64,000 bases of DNA, taken from contig JADKAF010000001.1 of the NCBI GenBank assembly GCA_016719295.1, positions 5,270,001 to 5,334,000 on the forward strand. The letters are read 5' to 3'. How positions within the stretch are numbered: the first letter of the stretch is position 1; each line of letters begins with the position of its first letter. The notes beneath the pieces were generated by a model. The model made no database searches. It was not told the DNA's origin and was given only the letters and a program-made list of their open reading frames with translations. The stretch comes from Planctomycetota bacterium (GTDB lineage: Bacteria > Planctomycetota > UBA1135 > JADKAF01). Position numbers and translations under genes: made by a program. Positions 9,936 through 18,965 of the stretch are shown here, piece after piece.

Positions 9936-10295
9936 ATGCCCCGCTACGTCGATGGCTTCGTCCTCGTACTGCCCAAGCGCAACCTGCCCGCCTACAAGAA
10001 GATCGCGCAGATCGCGAGCCGTGTCTGGATCGAGCACGGCGCGCTCTCCTATCGCGAATGCGTCGGCGAGGACCTCGATCAGCCCATGGGGGTCCCGTTC
10101 CCGAAGCTCGTCGCGGCGAAGCGCGGCGAGACGGTCGTGTTCGCGTGGATCGAGTACCGCTCGCGGGCGCATCGCGACAAGGTGAACCGGAAGGTGATGC
10201 AGGACGAGCGCATGCTGGCCTATTGCAACCAGAAGATGCCCTTCGAGATCGCGCGGATGAGCTTCGGCGGCTTCGAGGTGCTGGTGCAGGCCTGA
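9936..10295 (+). CDS. DUF1428 family protein
   Basis: 119 residues, full length for the family. It starts MPRYVDGFVLVLPKRNLPAY and continues with YRECVGEDL, FAWIEYRSRAHRD and a C-terminal MSFGGFEVLV, all characteristic of DUF1428, a small dimeric alpha-beta barrel (ferredoxin-like) family without known activity. Upstream codons in the same frame add only Arg-rich shadow sequence, so the ATG at 9936 is preferred. It is a single cytoplasmic gene. Confidence 0.88.
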   Translation: MPRYVDGFVLVLPKRNLPAYKKIAQIASRVWIEHGALSYRECVGEDLDQPMGVPFPKLVAAKRGETVVFAWIEYRSRAHRDKVNRKVMQDERMLAYCNQKMPFEIARMSFGGFEVLVQA

Positions 10296-10480
10296 GCGCG
10301 CGCCGCGCTTGACCCCGCCCGCTCCTCTGATCGAGGATCGCCTTTTTCCGCCGCGCTCGGCCGTCGGCGGGCTTCGTGCTCTTCCAGCGCTCCGCGAAGA
10401 GCATCCGCCGAGTGCTCGGTCAGCCGAGGAAGAGGTTCGCAACGCGGAGTAGGGCTCTGCGCGCGACGCGCATCCGCTGT

Positions 10481-11926
10481 ATGTCGGGATCCAGCTCTAC
10501 TTCGCGCTCCACTGCTTCGTACGCGCCCCGGCTCCCGCTGCGCGTCCAGCTCGGCTACGCCTATGCCGACCTCGGCGTGAACGTCGTCGAGGTCGTGGCG
10601 CGCCTCTATCTGCTGATCTTCTACACCGACGTCGTCGGGCTCCGTCCGAGCTTGGCGGGGCTCGCGGTGGCGCTCGGGCTCGTCTGGGATGCCGTCACCG
10701 ATCCCGTGATGGGCGTCGTCTCCGATCGCCTGCGGCATCGCTTCGGTGGACGGCGTTTCTTCGTGCTGTTCGGGAGCTTCTTCCTCGCTGCCGGGCTGGT
10801 GCTGCTCTTCTCGCCGCCGCCGCTGGCGACGCAGGGGGCGCGCTTCGCCTGGCTCCTCGGCGCCTATGTGTTCCTGAACTCGGGCCTCACCGTGATGGCG
10901 ATCCCGCACACGGCGATGAGCGCCGAGCTCAGCGAGGATCCTCACGCGCGCTCGGTGCTCTTCGGCTGGCGCTTCGCCTTCGCCAACGTGGGTGCGTTGC
11001 TCGCCGCGGCGCTGCCCGTGCTGCTGAGCGCCAAGCCCGCGGAGGCGACGAGCGGGGGCGCGGGCGGCATCGACGCGCTGCCGCAGTTCGCGTGGATCAC
11101 CGCCCTGCTGATCGTGCTCGGTGGGGTGAGCGTCTGGTTCAGCACGCGCGGGATCGCCCCGCCGCCGCTCGCAAACGTGCCGCGCCTGAAGTGGCGCGCC
11201 TTCCTCTCGCCGCTCGCGAACCCCGCGTTCCGCCCGCTGGTCGCGGGCTACGTCGTCGCGATGCTCGGCGTCGGGGTGAACGCCGCCGTCGCGCTCTACT
11301 ACTACGGCCGACACCTCGAGCTCGGCGACCAGCAGATCCAGACGCTGCTGGTGGTCTTCCTCGGTGTGTGGACGCTCTCGATCCTCTTCTGGGTGTGGAT
11401 CTCGCGGCGCGTCGGAAAGCTCCGCCCGCTCGCGCGCGGGGCGACCGTTCTCGGCGCTTCGATCTGCGTCCTCTACCTCGTGCTCCCGCCGGGGAACTTC
11501 GTCCTGCCGCTCGTCCTGGGCGGCGTCGGTATCGGCTTCCTCTTCGGCTGCACGCTGCTCATCGATTCGCTGCTCACCGATGTCATCGACGTCGATCGCC
11601 TGCGCACCGGCGAGCAGCGCTCGGGGATCTACTTCGGCTTCTGGCGCTTCGCAGCGAAGCTCGCGCGCGCGGTATCGCTGCTCACGACGGGGCTCGTGCT
11701 CGACCTCGTCGGCTTCGATCCCGAAGCCGCGCCTACGGAGGAGCTGCGTTGGGCCCTGCGCTTGCTCTTCGGTCCGGGCGTCGGCTGCTTCTTCCTCGCC
11801 GCCGGGCTGATCCTGCTGCGCTATCGCTTCAGCGATGCGAAACAGCGGCAGGTGCGTCGGCTGCTGGATCGCCGAGAACAACGCGCGGAGCGTTCGAGCG
11901 CCGCGGGCGTGCGAGCACGAGCGTGA
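10481..11926 (+). CDS. MFS transporter, GPH (sugar:cation symporter) type
   Basis: 481 residues with about 12 hydrophobic segments. The first cytoplasmic loop holds the pattern typical of the glycoside-pentoside-hexuronide group, WDAVTDPVMGVVSDRLRHRF, followed by GGRRFF. The central loop around residue 230 is short, and the second half begins near FLSPLANPAFRPLVAGYV. The C-terminus ends in an Arg-rich tail. These carriers couple uptake of sugars or related solutes to Na+ or H+; the substrate is not predictable. The start at 10481 gives MSGSS before the first helix. The last 98 bases overlap the convergent gene at 11829-12383, which is unusual. Confidence 0.83.
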   Translation: MSGSSSTSRSTASYAPRLPLRVQLGYAYADLGVNVVEVVARLYLLIFYTDVVGLRPSLAGLAVALGLVWDAVTDPVMGVVSDRLRHRFGGRRFFVLFGSFFLAAGLVLLFSPPPLATQGARFAWLLGAYVFLNSGLTVMAIPHTAMSAELSEDPHARSVLFGWRFAFANVGALLAAALPVLLSAKPAEATSGGAGGIDALPQFAWITALLIVLGGVSVWFSTRGIAPPPLANVPRLKWRAFLSPLANPAFRPLVAGYVVAMLGVGVNAAVALYYYGRHLELGDQQIQTLLVVFLGVWTLSILFWVWISRRVGKLRPLARGATVLGASICVLYLVLPPGNFVLPLVLGGVGIGFLFGCTLLIDSLLTDVIDVDRLRTGEQRSGIYFGFWRFAAKLARAVSLLTTGLVLDLVGFDPEAAPTEELRWALRLLFGPGVGCFFLAAGLILLRYRFSDAKQRQVRRLLDRREQRAERSSAAGVRARA

Positions 11927-12383
11927 CGAGGAAGAGCAACCCAGCGTAGCGATGCAGCGTCAGAAGCTCGTGCTGCAGCGCCGTGTCGCCGATCGGCTGC
12001 ATCGCGACGAGCATCGGCGCGATCGCCGCGAGCCCGCAGAGCAGCGCGAGCGCTCCCGAGAACGAGCGCGCCCAGGCGCCGAGAGCATAGAGGGGGAAGA
12101 GTGCCACGATCGCTCCCGCGGCGACGAGATGCGCGAAGAGGAGCCGGCCGTGCAGCGCTTCGCCGCGCAGCACCGCACCGAACGCCGTGCCCGCTGCGGC
12201 GAGCACCGCGAGGAGGAACGCGAGCCGCAGCAGGCGCGAGAGCTTGCCGACGGCAACGCTCGCGCCGCGCCGCGCGAGCGCGCGCAGCAGCAGCACCGCG
12301 ACGAGCAGCGCCAAGGCTGCGAGCACGACGTCGCGGTAGCGCGCGTCGGGATCGCGCAGCAGCTCTTCGATCCACGCGCTCAT
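11829..12383 (-). CDS. His-rich multi-pass membrane protein, possible cytochrome b-type partner of the multihaem cytochrome
   Basis: 184 residues with about five hydrophobic segments (roughly 18-37, 51-72, 80-104, 109-128, 141-158). Two pairs of His lie at matching membrane-edge positions, H78/H85 and H138/H144, a pattern compatible with haem b ligation although no named family is recognised. Its ATG overlaps the stop of the upstream cytochrome gene (ATGA at 12383-12380), so the two are translationally coupled. This supports a role as membrane redox or quinone-facing partner of that cytochrome; this is inference. Confidence 0.72.
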   Translation of the reverse strand: MSAWIEELLRDPDARYRDVVLAALALLVAVLLLRALARRGASVAVGKLSRLLRLAFLLAVLAAAGTAFGAVLRGEALHGRLLFAHLVAAGAIVALFPLYALGAWARSFSGALALLCGLAAIAPMLVAMQPIGDTALQHELLTLHRYAGLLFLVTLVLARPRRSNAPRVVLGDPAADAPAAVSHR

Positions 12384-14305
12384 GCGCGGTGCTCGCGCGC
12401 CTTGCGGCGGCGATCCAAGAGGGCCAGCAGCGCCTGCGTCGCGAGCACGAGCGCCACGAGCGCGCACGAGACGAGGGCCGCCCACTTGAAGGTGGAGCGG
12501 GTCTCGAACGACTGTTCCCACGCCTTCAGCAGCTCGGGATCCTGGCCCTGCAACGCGGCGTTCGTCGTGCGCGGCGGATCGGCGACGGGGGCGGGACCGC
12601 GCGCCGCGACGCTCGCATGGAAGAACGGCGCCTCGCTCGCGTGGCACTCCGCGCAACCGCGCGCGCCGAGGGCGTCGCGCGCGGGCCGCACGTCGTGCGC
12701 GAGCGGCCAGGCCACCGCGGCGGCCGCGGGATGCTCCTTGCGCTCGAGCTTCGCGCCGTCCGCGGCGAGCGCATGCACGAAGCCGTTCGCGACGTAGACC
12801 GCGCGCCCCTCGGCGGCCGCCGGCTCCTTCGCGAGCTCGGTGAGCGCTTTCGCGACCTTCTCCTCGAAGGCCTTGGGATCGGCGAGCTCGGTCGCGAACT
12901 CCTGCTTCACGCGCAGGGCTTTCCGCACCTTCGCCGCGATCGCCCCCGGCGGGAAGGGTTGGATCGCGGCACCTCGCTCGACGCCGAAGTACGCGGGCCA
13001 GGTCCAGCGCTGCGGCTCGATCACGCCGCGCTCGTTCCGCGCGAAGACGGGCGCCGAGATCGGGGGTTCGATCTCTTCTCCGAGCTCGTGCAGGTCCTTC
13101 CCCAGCGCGTGCGCGAGCGAGGTCTGCTGCGCACGCGCGCTCATGCTAGGCAGCGGCCCCGCGTGGCACGCGGTGCATGCGAGCTGCTCAAGATGCAGCG
13201 GCGGAAGCCCGGCGTGCGCGGGGCGCGGCGCTCCCAGGCGACCTGCGCGCGCGCGCTGCGGATCGCGCTGTGCGCTCGGCAGGTCCTCGTTCTCGAGATG
13301 GCAGCCGCGGCAGGAGAAAGCGGCCGCCTCCTTGCCCGCGGGATGCACCTCGCCGTCGTAGCCGCGGACGTTCCCGTGATCGAGGCCGTGGCCGTGGCAG
13401 TCGGCGCAGCTCATGCCCGCGCGGAGATGCACATCATCTTCGCTCAGCCAACGCGATGCCGTGGTCGGCACCGCGTCGCGCGTCGTGTGGCAGCGGTAGC
13501 AAGACTCCGCGCGCGGTGTGCGCACGACGTCGAAGAAGACCTCCTTCTTCGGCGAGAACGCGCGCGCGTCGTAGCCGGTCTTCACGCCCTCCGCGCCCAG
13601 CGGATCGACGGCTTCGCCGAGCTTCAGCGCGACGCCGTCGATGGCGGCGAGGCCGAGGGCCGCGCTCGGGCCCCAAGCGAAGTTCCCGCGCTCGACCTGT
13701 TCGATCCAGCGCGCGTGGCTCCAGGAGTTCCCCGCGTCGTGGCAGCTCATGCAGTCGATCTCGAGCGCACCGCTCTTCGCCCACGCCGCGCTCTCTTCCG
13801 GGCTCGCGCTCGCCGCGGGTCCCATGCCGCCGGGTAGGTGGCGCGCGAAGCGCTGCGCGAGCTCGTGTGCGCCGATGCCGAGCACCTCTGGATCGAAGCG
13901 ACCCTTGCCGCCGCGCGGCGAGAGCGGGAGTGCCGTGCCCGTTCGCGGATCGAGGTAGATCCAGGGCTCGCCCGCGCGCCCGTGCGGCTGCGCGCGCTCG
14001 CTCTCGCCGCGCAGGGCCGCGAAGTGCCAGCCGTGTGCGATGGTCGCGACATCGTGGCAGCGGCCGCAGGTCTTCGCCGGGGAGTAGGGCTTCGCGTTCG
14101 GTGCGCTGGGGTCGATCGGCTGCTCGTCGCGATCGTAGAGCGTCACGTGGTGCGCGTGGGGCGCCTTGCTGCCGGTGCGGGCGAAGCGATCGCCGCTCGG
14201 CTCCTGCGCGCTTGCGGACGCGCTCGGCGCGCTCTCCTGCGCGAGGAGCGAGAAGCCGAGCGGCGCGAGCGCAAGGACGGCGAGCGAGGAGCGGTAGAAG
14301 CGCAT
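12380..14305 (-). CDS. Membrane-anchored seven-haem c-type cytochrome
   Basis: 641 residues. A signal peptide covers residues 1-23 (LAVLALAPLGFSLLAQ). Seven CxxCH motifs begin at residues 80, 185, 269, 300, 332, 377 and 551; many extra His residues could act as distal ligands. A single C-terminal membrane helix spans about 607-629, followed by a basic tail, so the haem domain faces the periplasm. The spacing differs from NrfA, HAO and octahaem reductases, and no CxxCK is present, so the substrate is unknown. It is coupled to the small His-rich membrane protein by a 4-base overlap and diverges from the SSS symporter gene. Confidence 0.88.
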   Translation of the reverse strand: MRFYRSSLAVLALAPLGFSLLAQESAPSASASAQEPSGDRFARTGSKAPHAHHVTLYDRDEQPIDPSAPNAKPYSPAKTCGRCHDVATIAHGWHFAALRGESERAQPHGRAGEPWIYLDPRTGTALPLSPRGGKGRFDPEVLGIGAHELAQRFARHLPGGMGPAASASPEESAAWAKSGALEIDCMSCHDAGNSWSHARWIEQVERGNFAWGPSAALGLAAIDGVALKLGEAVDPLGAEGVKTGYDARAFSPKKEVFFDVVRTPRAESCYRCHTTRDAVPTTASRWLSEDDVHLRAGMSCADCHGHGLDHGNVRGYDGEVHPAGKEAAAFSCRGCHLENEDLPSAQRDPQRARAGRLGAPRPAHAGLPPLHLEQLACTACHAGPLPSMSARAQQTSLAHALGKDLHELGEEIEPPISAPVFARNERGVIEPQRWTWPAYFGVERGAAIQPFPPGAIAAKVRKALRVKQEFATELADPKAFEEKVAKALTELAKEPAAAEGRAVYVANGFVHALAADGAKLERKEHPAAAAVAWPLAHDVRPARDALGARGCAECHASEAPFFHASVAARGPAPVADPPRTTNAALQGQDPELLKAWEQSFETRSTFKWAALVSCALVALVLATQALLALLDRRRKAREHRA

Positions 14306-14354
14306 CGGGAGCTCGAGCGGCGGAGACGGGTGCTGGAAGCGCGCGAGCGAACTC

Positions 14355-14405
14355 GTAGGATCGCCCGCGCGGCGGCGCGGAGAGCGCCCCTCGCGCGGAT
14401 CCTAC
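14355..14405. promoter_or_regulatory. Inverted repeat in a divergent promoter region
   Basis: GTAGGATC (14355-14362) and its exact complement GATCCTAC (14398-14405) flank GC-rich sequence that holds a second inner pair of CGCGCG tracts. It lies between the divergent cytochrome (start 14305) and symporter (start 14455) genes, where an operator would be expected. A chance GC-rich hairpin is possible. Confidence 0.35.
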
Positions 14406-14454
14406 CGAGCCGCGCGCTCGCTCTCCATCGCGAGGAGGCCGCCGGGGAGCGCGC

Positions 14455-15843
14455 ATGACGGGCTTGCTGTTCGGCATCTTGGTCTACGTCCTCGTGCAGG
14501 TCGCGATCGGCATCTGGGTCGCGCGGCGGGTGAAGAGCGAGGACGATTACTTCGTTGCAGGCAGGCGGCTCTCGCCGCTCGTCGCGGCGATCTCCGTCAC
14601 GGCGACCTGGTTCGGCGCCGAGACCTGCATGAGCGGCGCGGGCGACGTCTACGGCAGCGGCATCACGCGCTTCACCGTCGAGCCCTTCGCGTACGGTGCC
14701 TGCATCCTGGTCGCGGGGCTCTTCCTCGCGGTCCCGCTCTGGCGGCGCGGCATCACGACCACGGCCGACTTGCTGCGCGAGCGCTACGGCGTAGGGGTCG
14801 AGCGCTTGGCCGCCGTGCTGCTGGTGCCGACGAGCGTGCTGTGGGCCGCGGCGCAGATCCGCGCCTTCGGCCACGTGCTGCAGACGAGCAGCGAGCTCGA
14901 CTTCTCGACCTGCCTCGCGATCGGCGCGGGCATCACGATCCTCTACACCAGCATGGGCGGGCTCCTCGCCGACGTGGTGACCGACGTCGTGCAAGGCGCG
15001 GCGCTCTTGCTCGGCCTCGGCGTGGTCTTGGTCGGCGTGGTGATGGCGCTCGGCGGTCCGGGCGAAGCGTGGAGCGCCGCCTACGCCGAGCGCGCGCATG
15101 TCGTGCCCGACGCGCACACATGGCTCGACGTGCTCGAAGCCTGGTCGATCCCCGTGCTGGGCTCGGTCCTCGCGCAGGAGATGCTCTCGCGCTGTCTCGC
15201 CGCGCGCTCCGCCGGTGCAGCGCGCTTCGCGGCGCTCGGCGGCGGCTCGGCCTATCTCCTGATCGGCCTGATCCCCGTGTTCTTGGGCCTGGTCGGCCCG
15301 AGCTTGCTGCCGGGGCTCGAAGACCACGAGCAGATCGTCCCGGCGCTCGCGCGGGAGCATCTCTCGCCGTTCTTCTACGTGATCTTCGCGGGCGCGCTCA
15401 TCTCCGCCATCCTCTCCACGGTCGACTCCGCGCTGCTCGTCGCTTCCGCGTTCCTGACGCGCAACGTCCTGCTCTCCCTCACGGGCGAACGCGCGAGCCC
15501 CCGCGCGCGCCTCCTCCTCGCCCGCGCCACCGTGGTCGGCGCCGGCCTCGTCGCGTGGGTTCTGGCTCTCCGCGCCGAGCACATCCAAGAGCTCGTCGAA
15601 GAAGCCTCCGGCTTCGGCAGCTCGGGCATGCTCGTCGCCGTGCTCTTCGGCCTCTTCACGCGCATCGGCGGCAAGTGGGCGGCGTACGGCGCGCTGATCG
15701 CCGGCCTCGGCGTTTGGGTGGCCGCGCGGCACGGCGGGGTCGAGATCGCGGCGCCCTACCTCGCTTCGCTGGCGGCGGCGTTGCTCGGGTATCTGATCGG
15801 AGCCCTGCTCCGGGAGCCGCGTGCAGCGGCTCGGGCCACTTGA
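14455..15843 (+). CDS. Sodium:solute symporter (SSS family)
   Basis: 462 residues with about 12-13 membrane helices. The N-terminus has the SSS signature region: ARRVKSEDDYFVAGRRLSPL, then ISVTATWFGAETCMSGAGDV, the broken first helix that contributes Na+-binding backbone. Later SSS features include TTADLLRERYGVGVE and LISAILSTVDSALLVASAFL. A good ribosome site GGGGAG lies 5 bases before the ATG. Family members carry sugars, amino acids, carboxylates or vitamins with Na+; this one is of the shorter, general type and its substrate is unknown. Confidence 0.88.
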   Translation: MTGLLFGILVYVLVQVAIGIWVARRVKSEDDYFVAGRRLSPLVAAISVTATWFGAETCMSGAGDVYGSGITRFTVEPFAYGACILVAGLFLAVPLWRRGITTTADLLRERYGVGVERLAAVLLVPTSVLWAAAQIRAFGHVLQTSSELDFSTCLAIGAGITILYTSMGGLLADVVTDVVQGAALLLGLGVVLVGVVMALGGPGEAWSAAYAERAHVVPDAHTWLDVLEAWSIPVLGSVLAQEMLSRCLAARSAGAARFAALGGGSAYLLIGLIPVFLGLVGPSLLPGLEDHEQIVPALAREHLSPFFYVIFAGALISAILSTVDSALLVASAFLTRNVLLSLTGERASPRARLLLARATVVGAGLVAWVLALRAEHIQELVEEASGFGSSGMLVAVLFGLFTRIGGKWAAYGALIAGLGVWVAARHGGVEIAAPYLASLAAALLGYLIGALLREPRAAARAT

Positions 15844-15924
15844 ATCGCTCGCCTCGGCATCTGCTCGGGCGCTCTTTCGCATGCTCCGTCGCAGACCCAG
15901 GATGAGCGCATGCGAGGCGAAGCT

Positions 15925-15950
15925 CGAGTCCCTGCACCTTCAAGGACTCG
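15925..15950. terminator. Possible terminator hairpin between convergent genes
   Basis: CGAGTCC and GGACTCG form a 7-pair stem with a 12-base loop, located between the symporter gene ending at 15843 and the minus-strand gene ending at 15988. There is no U tract, so it may act only as a weak or Rho-assisted stop. Confidence 0.35.
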
Positions 15951-15987
15951 TGTCTCAACGGCGTCAGCCGTCGCACCAGCCAACGAT

Positions 15988-18270
15988 CTAGCCACGCCAA
16001 GGCGGCGGAAGCGGCGTCGCCACCAGGCCCATCGCGCCGGTGTTCGCCCGAAGATTCATCCGCAAGGGCGTCATGCCCATTCCGGGGAGCTCGATCCAAA
16101 CGTGCTCCTCGAGGTAGCACGAAGGCCCAGGCTGCGCGGGCAAGGTAAGGGGCAGGTCGCCGACGTGCACGAGGCCGCGCGCGTCCGGGCTGAACACCGT
16201 GATCGGCACGACGATGCTGGACACTCCGAGAAGCTGCATCGGCGCGTGGCCGGCGACGAAGACGAGCTCTCGCGATCCGCCGGCCAGGAACTCGGCAGGA
16301 GCCTGCCCGCGAGCTTCGAGCTTGCGCAGGCTCTCCAGGAGCTCGAGATCATAGACGCTCACGTAGTCCTGGAAGGTGTTGGTGACGTAGGCGAAATAGG
16401 CGATGCGCTTGCCGTTGAGCCCCGATGTCGCGTCGAGGATGGCCTTGCGGCCAAAGCTGACTCCATGACATCCGAGGCCAGCGGGAAAAGTGTAGACCGC
16501 GTTCGGCATCCCTTGTGAGTCGAGCGCAACGATCGATACGTTCATCGAGGCTTTGTTGCAAACGACCATGTAGCGACCGTGAGCCTTGGCGTCGGGAGGA
16601 CTCACGGCGCATTGGATGGGCATGTGCGCCCAACGCACGGGCGCGTTCATCGGCATCTGCATGAGCGCCAGGTTCCCGGCGGCATTGCCGAGCGGCGGCG
16701 GCACGAGGAGCCGCGTGAGCGACTTCGCGGCTGGAGCGAGACTCGCTCGATAGACGCTGATGTCGTGAGTGCCGGCGTTGTTCGTGTAAACGACGGCATC
16801 GGACGACGGCCGGCCGAGCTGCGCGAAGACCGATGAGGCCAACGGCAAGGTCCCGCCGGAGAGAGCGTTCGCAACCTCGCAGCCGATCCCGCCATATCCG
16901 GTAGCGGGATCCGACCAAGGCTGCGCGATGTCGTAGAGGGAAGCGCTACCGGAGTAGGTGTTGGCCGTGACCAGGTGCCGCCCGTCGTCGAGGAACCACA
17001 GCCCGTGCGGCGAGAACGCAGGCCGACCGTTCGCTCCGTCGTATTGCGAGAGCGCGGGAAGCGTGGGGAAGCCCGCTTGGAGATCGGCGAAGGGGTCCAG
17101 CTCCTGCAGCTTGTTGCTGCCCATCACCGTGACGAACCAGCGATCGGCGCCTGTGCTCGCGCTCGCGATCAGGGGCGCGGTCATCACGTGTGCGTTGGCC
17201 GCGCCGACGCGGATGTCGCCGAGCGCGACTTTGCGCTCGGCGTCGATCACCGTCACACTCGCGTCGTGCCAATTGGCGAACACGGCGACACGGCGGATCT
17301 GCCCTTGCGGATCGCGCGCGGTGCCGACCCATCCGTTATGAGGGTTGTTACCTACACGCGGGATCAGCGTGCTGGTCCAATCCGCGCCGCGAAACACCTC
17401 CGCCGCCCCGTTCGGCGCGCCGCCGACGTTCGCCCAGGTCTGCAGACCGACCCAGAGCTCGCCGATGCCACGTGCCGTGGGCCTCGCGATGGGTATCTTG
17501 CTCACCTCCGTCAACCCCTCGACGAGGGTCCCTGGCGTCGCGATCTCGAGCTGCATGTAGGGGTGCATGCTGCAGAAGTACTTGTGCGCGCCGCTGGCGA
17601 GCGCGGTTGCTTCGAGATACGCGTAGCCGACATCTTGCCCGGGGATGTTTCCAGCGTAGCCGAGGAAACCGGTGTCGACGCCGAGAGACGGATTGCTCAG
17701 CGTGTGCCACGTGCGCCCGCGATTCACGACTTTCATGTACTCGCCCGCGGCAAGAACGACGCGTCGTCGATCGGCGAATGGATCGGCCAGGTCCGTGCCG
17801 TCGTCGCGGTACCACGGAGCCTCGTCGAGGATCTCCACCAGGATCTCGCGTCCTGCTGGACGCGGCGGGGCAGGAACGCCAGTCGTCGCGCTGCTGCCGC
17901 CGAGGGGCGGGCGATACAGCAGCCAGGCGACGAGCCCATCGAGCTCCGCGTCGCTCAAGACCTCACGTCCGAACGCGGGCATCGCCTGCGTGAATCCGCT
18001 GCCGCGCCAGCTCCCGTTGCGGATGGCACCGCCGTAGCGAGCTTCGAGGAGGGGATTCAGCGCTCCGAGCCCACGAGCGATGCGAGGCGCCACGACCCGC
18101 GAGTCCACCCAGCTCGCATGTCCACCGAGCCCGTCGGAGCCGTGGCAGGTCGAGCAGCTCGCTGCGAAGATCTGTGCGGGCGATCTCGGCACGCTACCTT
18201 GCCCTTGAACCGTGCTCAGAGGCGCGAAGAGGAGAACGACCCCGGCGATGATGGCAGTCATGCGGAACAT
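15988..18270 (-). CDS. Secreted cytochrome c - cupredoxin - beta-propeller fusion protein
   Basis: 760 residues. A signal peptide spans about 1-24. Next is a mono-haem cytochrome c (CSTCH at 39-43, probable axial Met at 97 in AMPAFG). From about 140 to 250 follows a cupredoxin-like domain with ligand pattern His189, Cys233, His236, Met239 (WHTLSN, then FCSMHPYM), a type 1 copper centre. Residues 255-760 form repeated strands typical of a seven-bladed propeller (TVIDAERKVALGDIRVG, LWFLDDGRHLVTANTY). The parts recall electron-transfer enzymes, but there is no CuA motif and no CuZ His set, so it is not nitrous oxide reductase. The start was set at 18270 because AGGAG lies 6 bases before it. It stands alone; the partner is unknown. 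Confidence 0.82.
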   Translation of the reverse strand: MFRMTAIIAGVVLLFAPLSTVQGQGSVPRSPAQIFAASCSTCHGSDGLGGHASWVDSRVVAPRIARGLGALNPLLEARYGGAIRNGSWRGSGFTQAMPAFGREVLSDAELDGLVAWLLYRPPLGGSSATTGVPAPPRPAGREILVEILDEAPWYRDDGTDLADPFADRRRVVLAAGEYMKVVNRGRTWHTLSNPSLGVDTGFLGYAGNIPGQDVGYAYLEATALASGAHKYFCSMHPYMQLEIATPGTLVEGLTEVSKIPIARPTARGIGELWVGLQTWANVGGAPNGAAEVFRGADWTSTLIPRVGNNPHNGWVGTARDPQGQIRRVAVFANWHDASVTVIDAERKVALGDIRVGAANAHVMTAPLIASASTGADRWFVTVMGSNKLQELDPFADLQAGFPTLPALSQYDGANGRPAFSPHGLWFLDDGRHLVTANTYSGSASLYDIAQPWSDPATGYGGIGCEVANALSGGTLPLASSVFAQLGRPSSDAVVYTNNAGTHDISVYRASLAPAAKSLTRLLVPPPLGNAAGNLALMQMPMNAPVRWAHMPIQCAVSPPDAKAHGRYMVVCNKASMNVSIVALDSQGMPNAVYTFPAGLGCHGVSFGRKAILDATSGLNGKRIAYFAYVTNTFQDYVSVYDLELLESLRKLEARGQAPAEFLAGGSRELVFVAGHAPMQLLGVSSIVVPITVFSPDARGLVHVGDLPLTLPAQPGPSCYLEEHVWIELPGMGMTPLRMNLRANTGAMGLVATPLPPPWRG

Positions 18271-18965
18271 GGAGGGCTCCTGCAACCATCGTTGCAACGG
18301 GTCCATCAGCCGAGCCTACAAGTCCTGCTGGACCTCGCTGAGTACTCCTTTCGGCGTAGATCTTGACGACTGTCTATCCCGCGATCGCCTCGAGGCTCTG
18401 CGCCCACCTCCTCATCGCGAGATCGCGGGCGAGCGCAGCGCCCAAGGGCGGCGACCTCCGAGGCTGGTGCGTTGAGGCGCGAGCGGGAGGCGAGAAGGAA
18501 GCCCAGGATGAGGTTCCCCGCGGCAAGGCAGCCTGGTCATTGCGCAGGCCCACTCTTGTCAGAGCAGAGTGCGTGGAGGCGGAGCCGCACTGCTGCTGCT
18601 CGAGAGAGGTTGTCTGCGTCCTCGCGGCAGGGGGCGAGGGCCGGGTGGTAGGCGATCATCGGACGTCCCGGTCGCGGGATGAGAGCCCCGAGGCGCTCGA
18701 GGAGCGCCGCGGGCTGGGAAGAGAGAGCGCTCGCTCTGGCGGCGAAGGGCAGGTCGAAGCACGTAGCGGGCAAGTCGTTCGCGGCGGAGGCTTTCTCGCG
18801 CGGGGATGCGCACGCTGGCGTGGAGCGAGACGCCGGCGCGTAGATATCGCTGCTGGCGACCAGCGGGAAGCCCCGCATGAGCGGCACCCGCCGAAGGTCG
18901 CGCCAGACCGCCGACGGTCCACCTGCTCCGTTGCGTTCCGTTGCTGTCGGCCTAGCATTGCGCCC
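18271..18965. other. 695-base stretch without an intact gene
   Basis: This region separates the cupredoxin gene from the thioredoxin-like gene, and the two are divergently oriented, so it should hold promoters for both. A long plus-strand open frame crosses it but is of shadow composition. The only recognisable content is a minus-strand IS91-type transposase relic at about 18621-18704. I see no hairpin or riboswitch that I can support. Confidence 0.45.
18621..18704 (-). pseudogene. IS91-like transposase relic
   Basis: On the minus strand, 28 codons read LLERLGALIPRP, then MIAYHPALAPC. This resembles the conserved LxxLaaLiPpPr...YHGVLAP segment of Y2 (IS91/IS801-type) transposases. Upstream codons in the frame to about 18780 may belong but are not diagnostic, and the frame decays downstream. 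No catalytic Tyr region remains, so this is a fragment and not a functional insertion sequence. The identification rests on a short motif. Confidence 0.42.

Noticed and set aside
12380..14305. NrfA-type nitrite reductase or octahaem hydroxylamine oxidoreductase
   Set aside because: No CxxCK motif and seven, differently spaced, haem sites with a C-terminal anchor.
14143..15882. 579-codon frame antisense to the SSS symporter
   Set aside because: The opposite strand gives a canonical sodium:solute symporter; this frame has shadow composition.
15988..18270. Nitrous oxide reductase (propeller plus copper domain)
   Set aside because: There is no CuA CxxxCxxxH pattern or CuZ His set, and the copper site is of type 1 and lies before the propeller.
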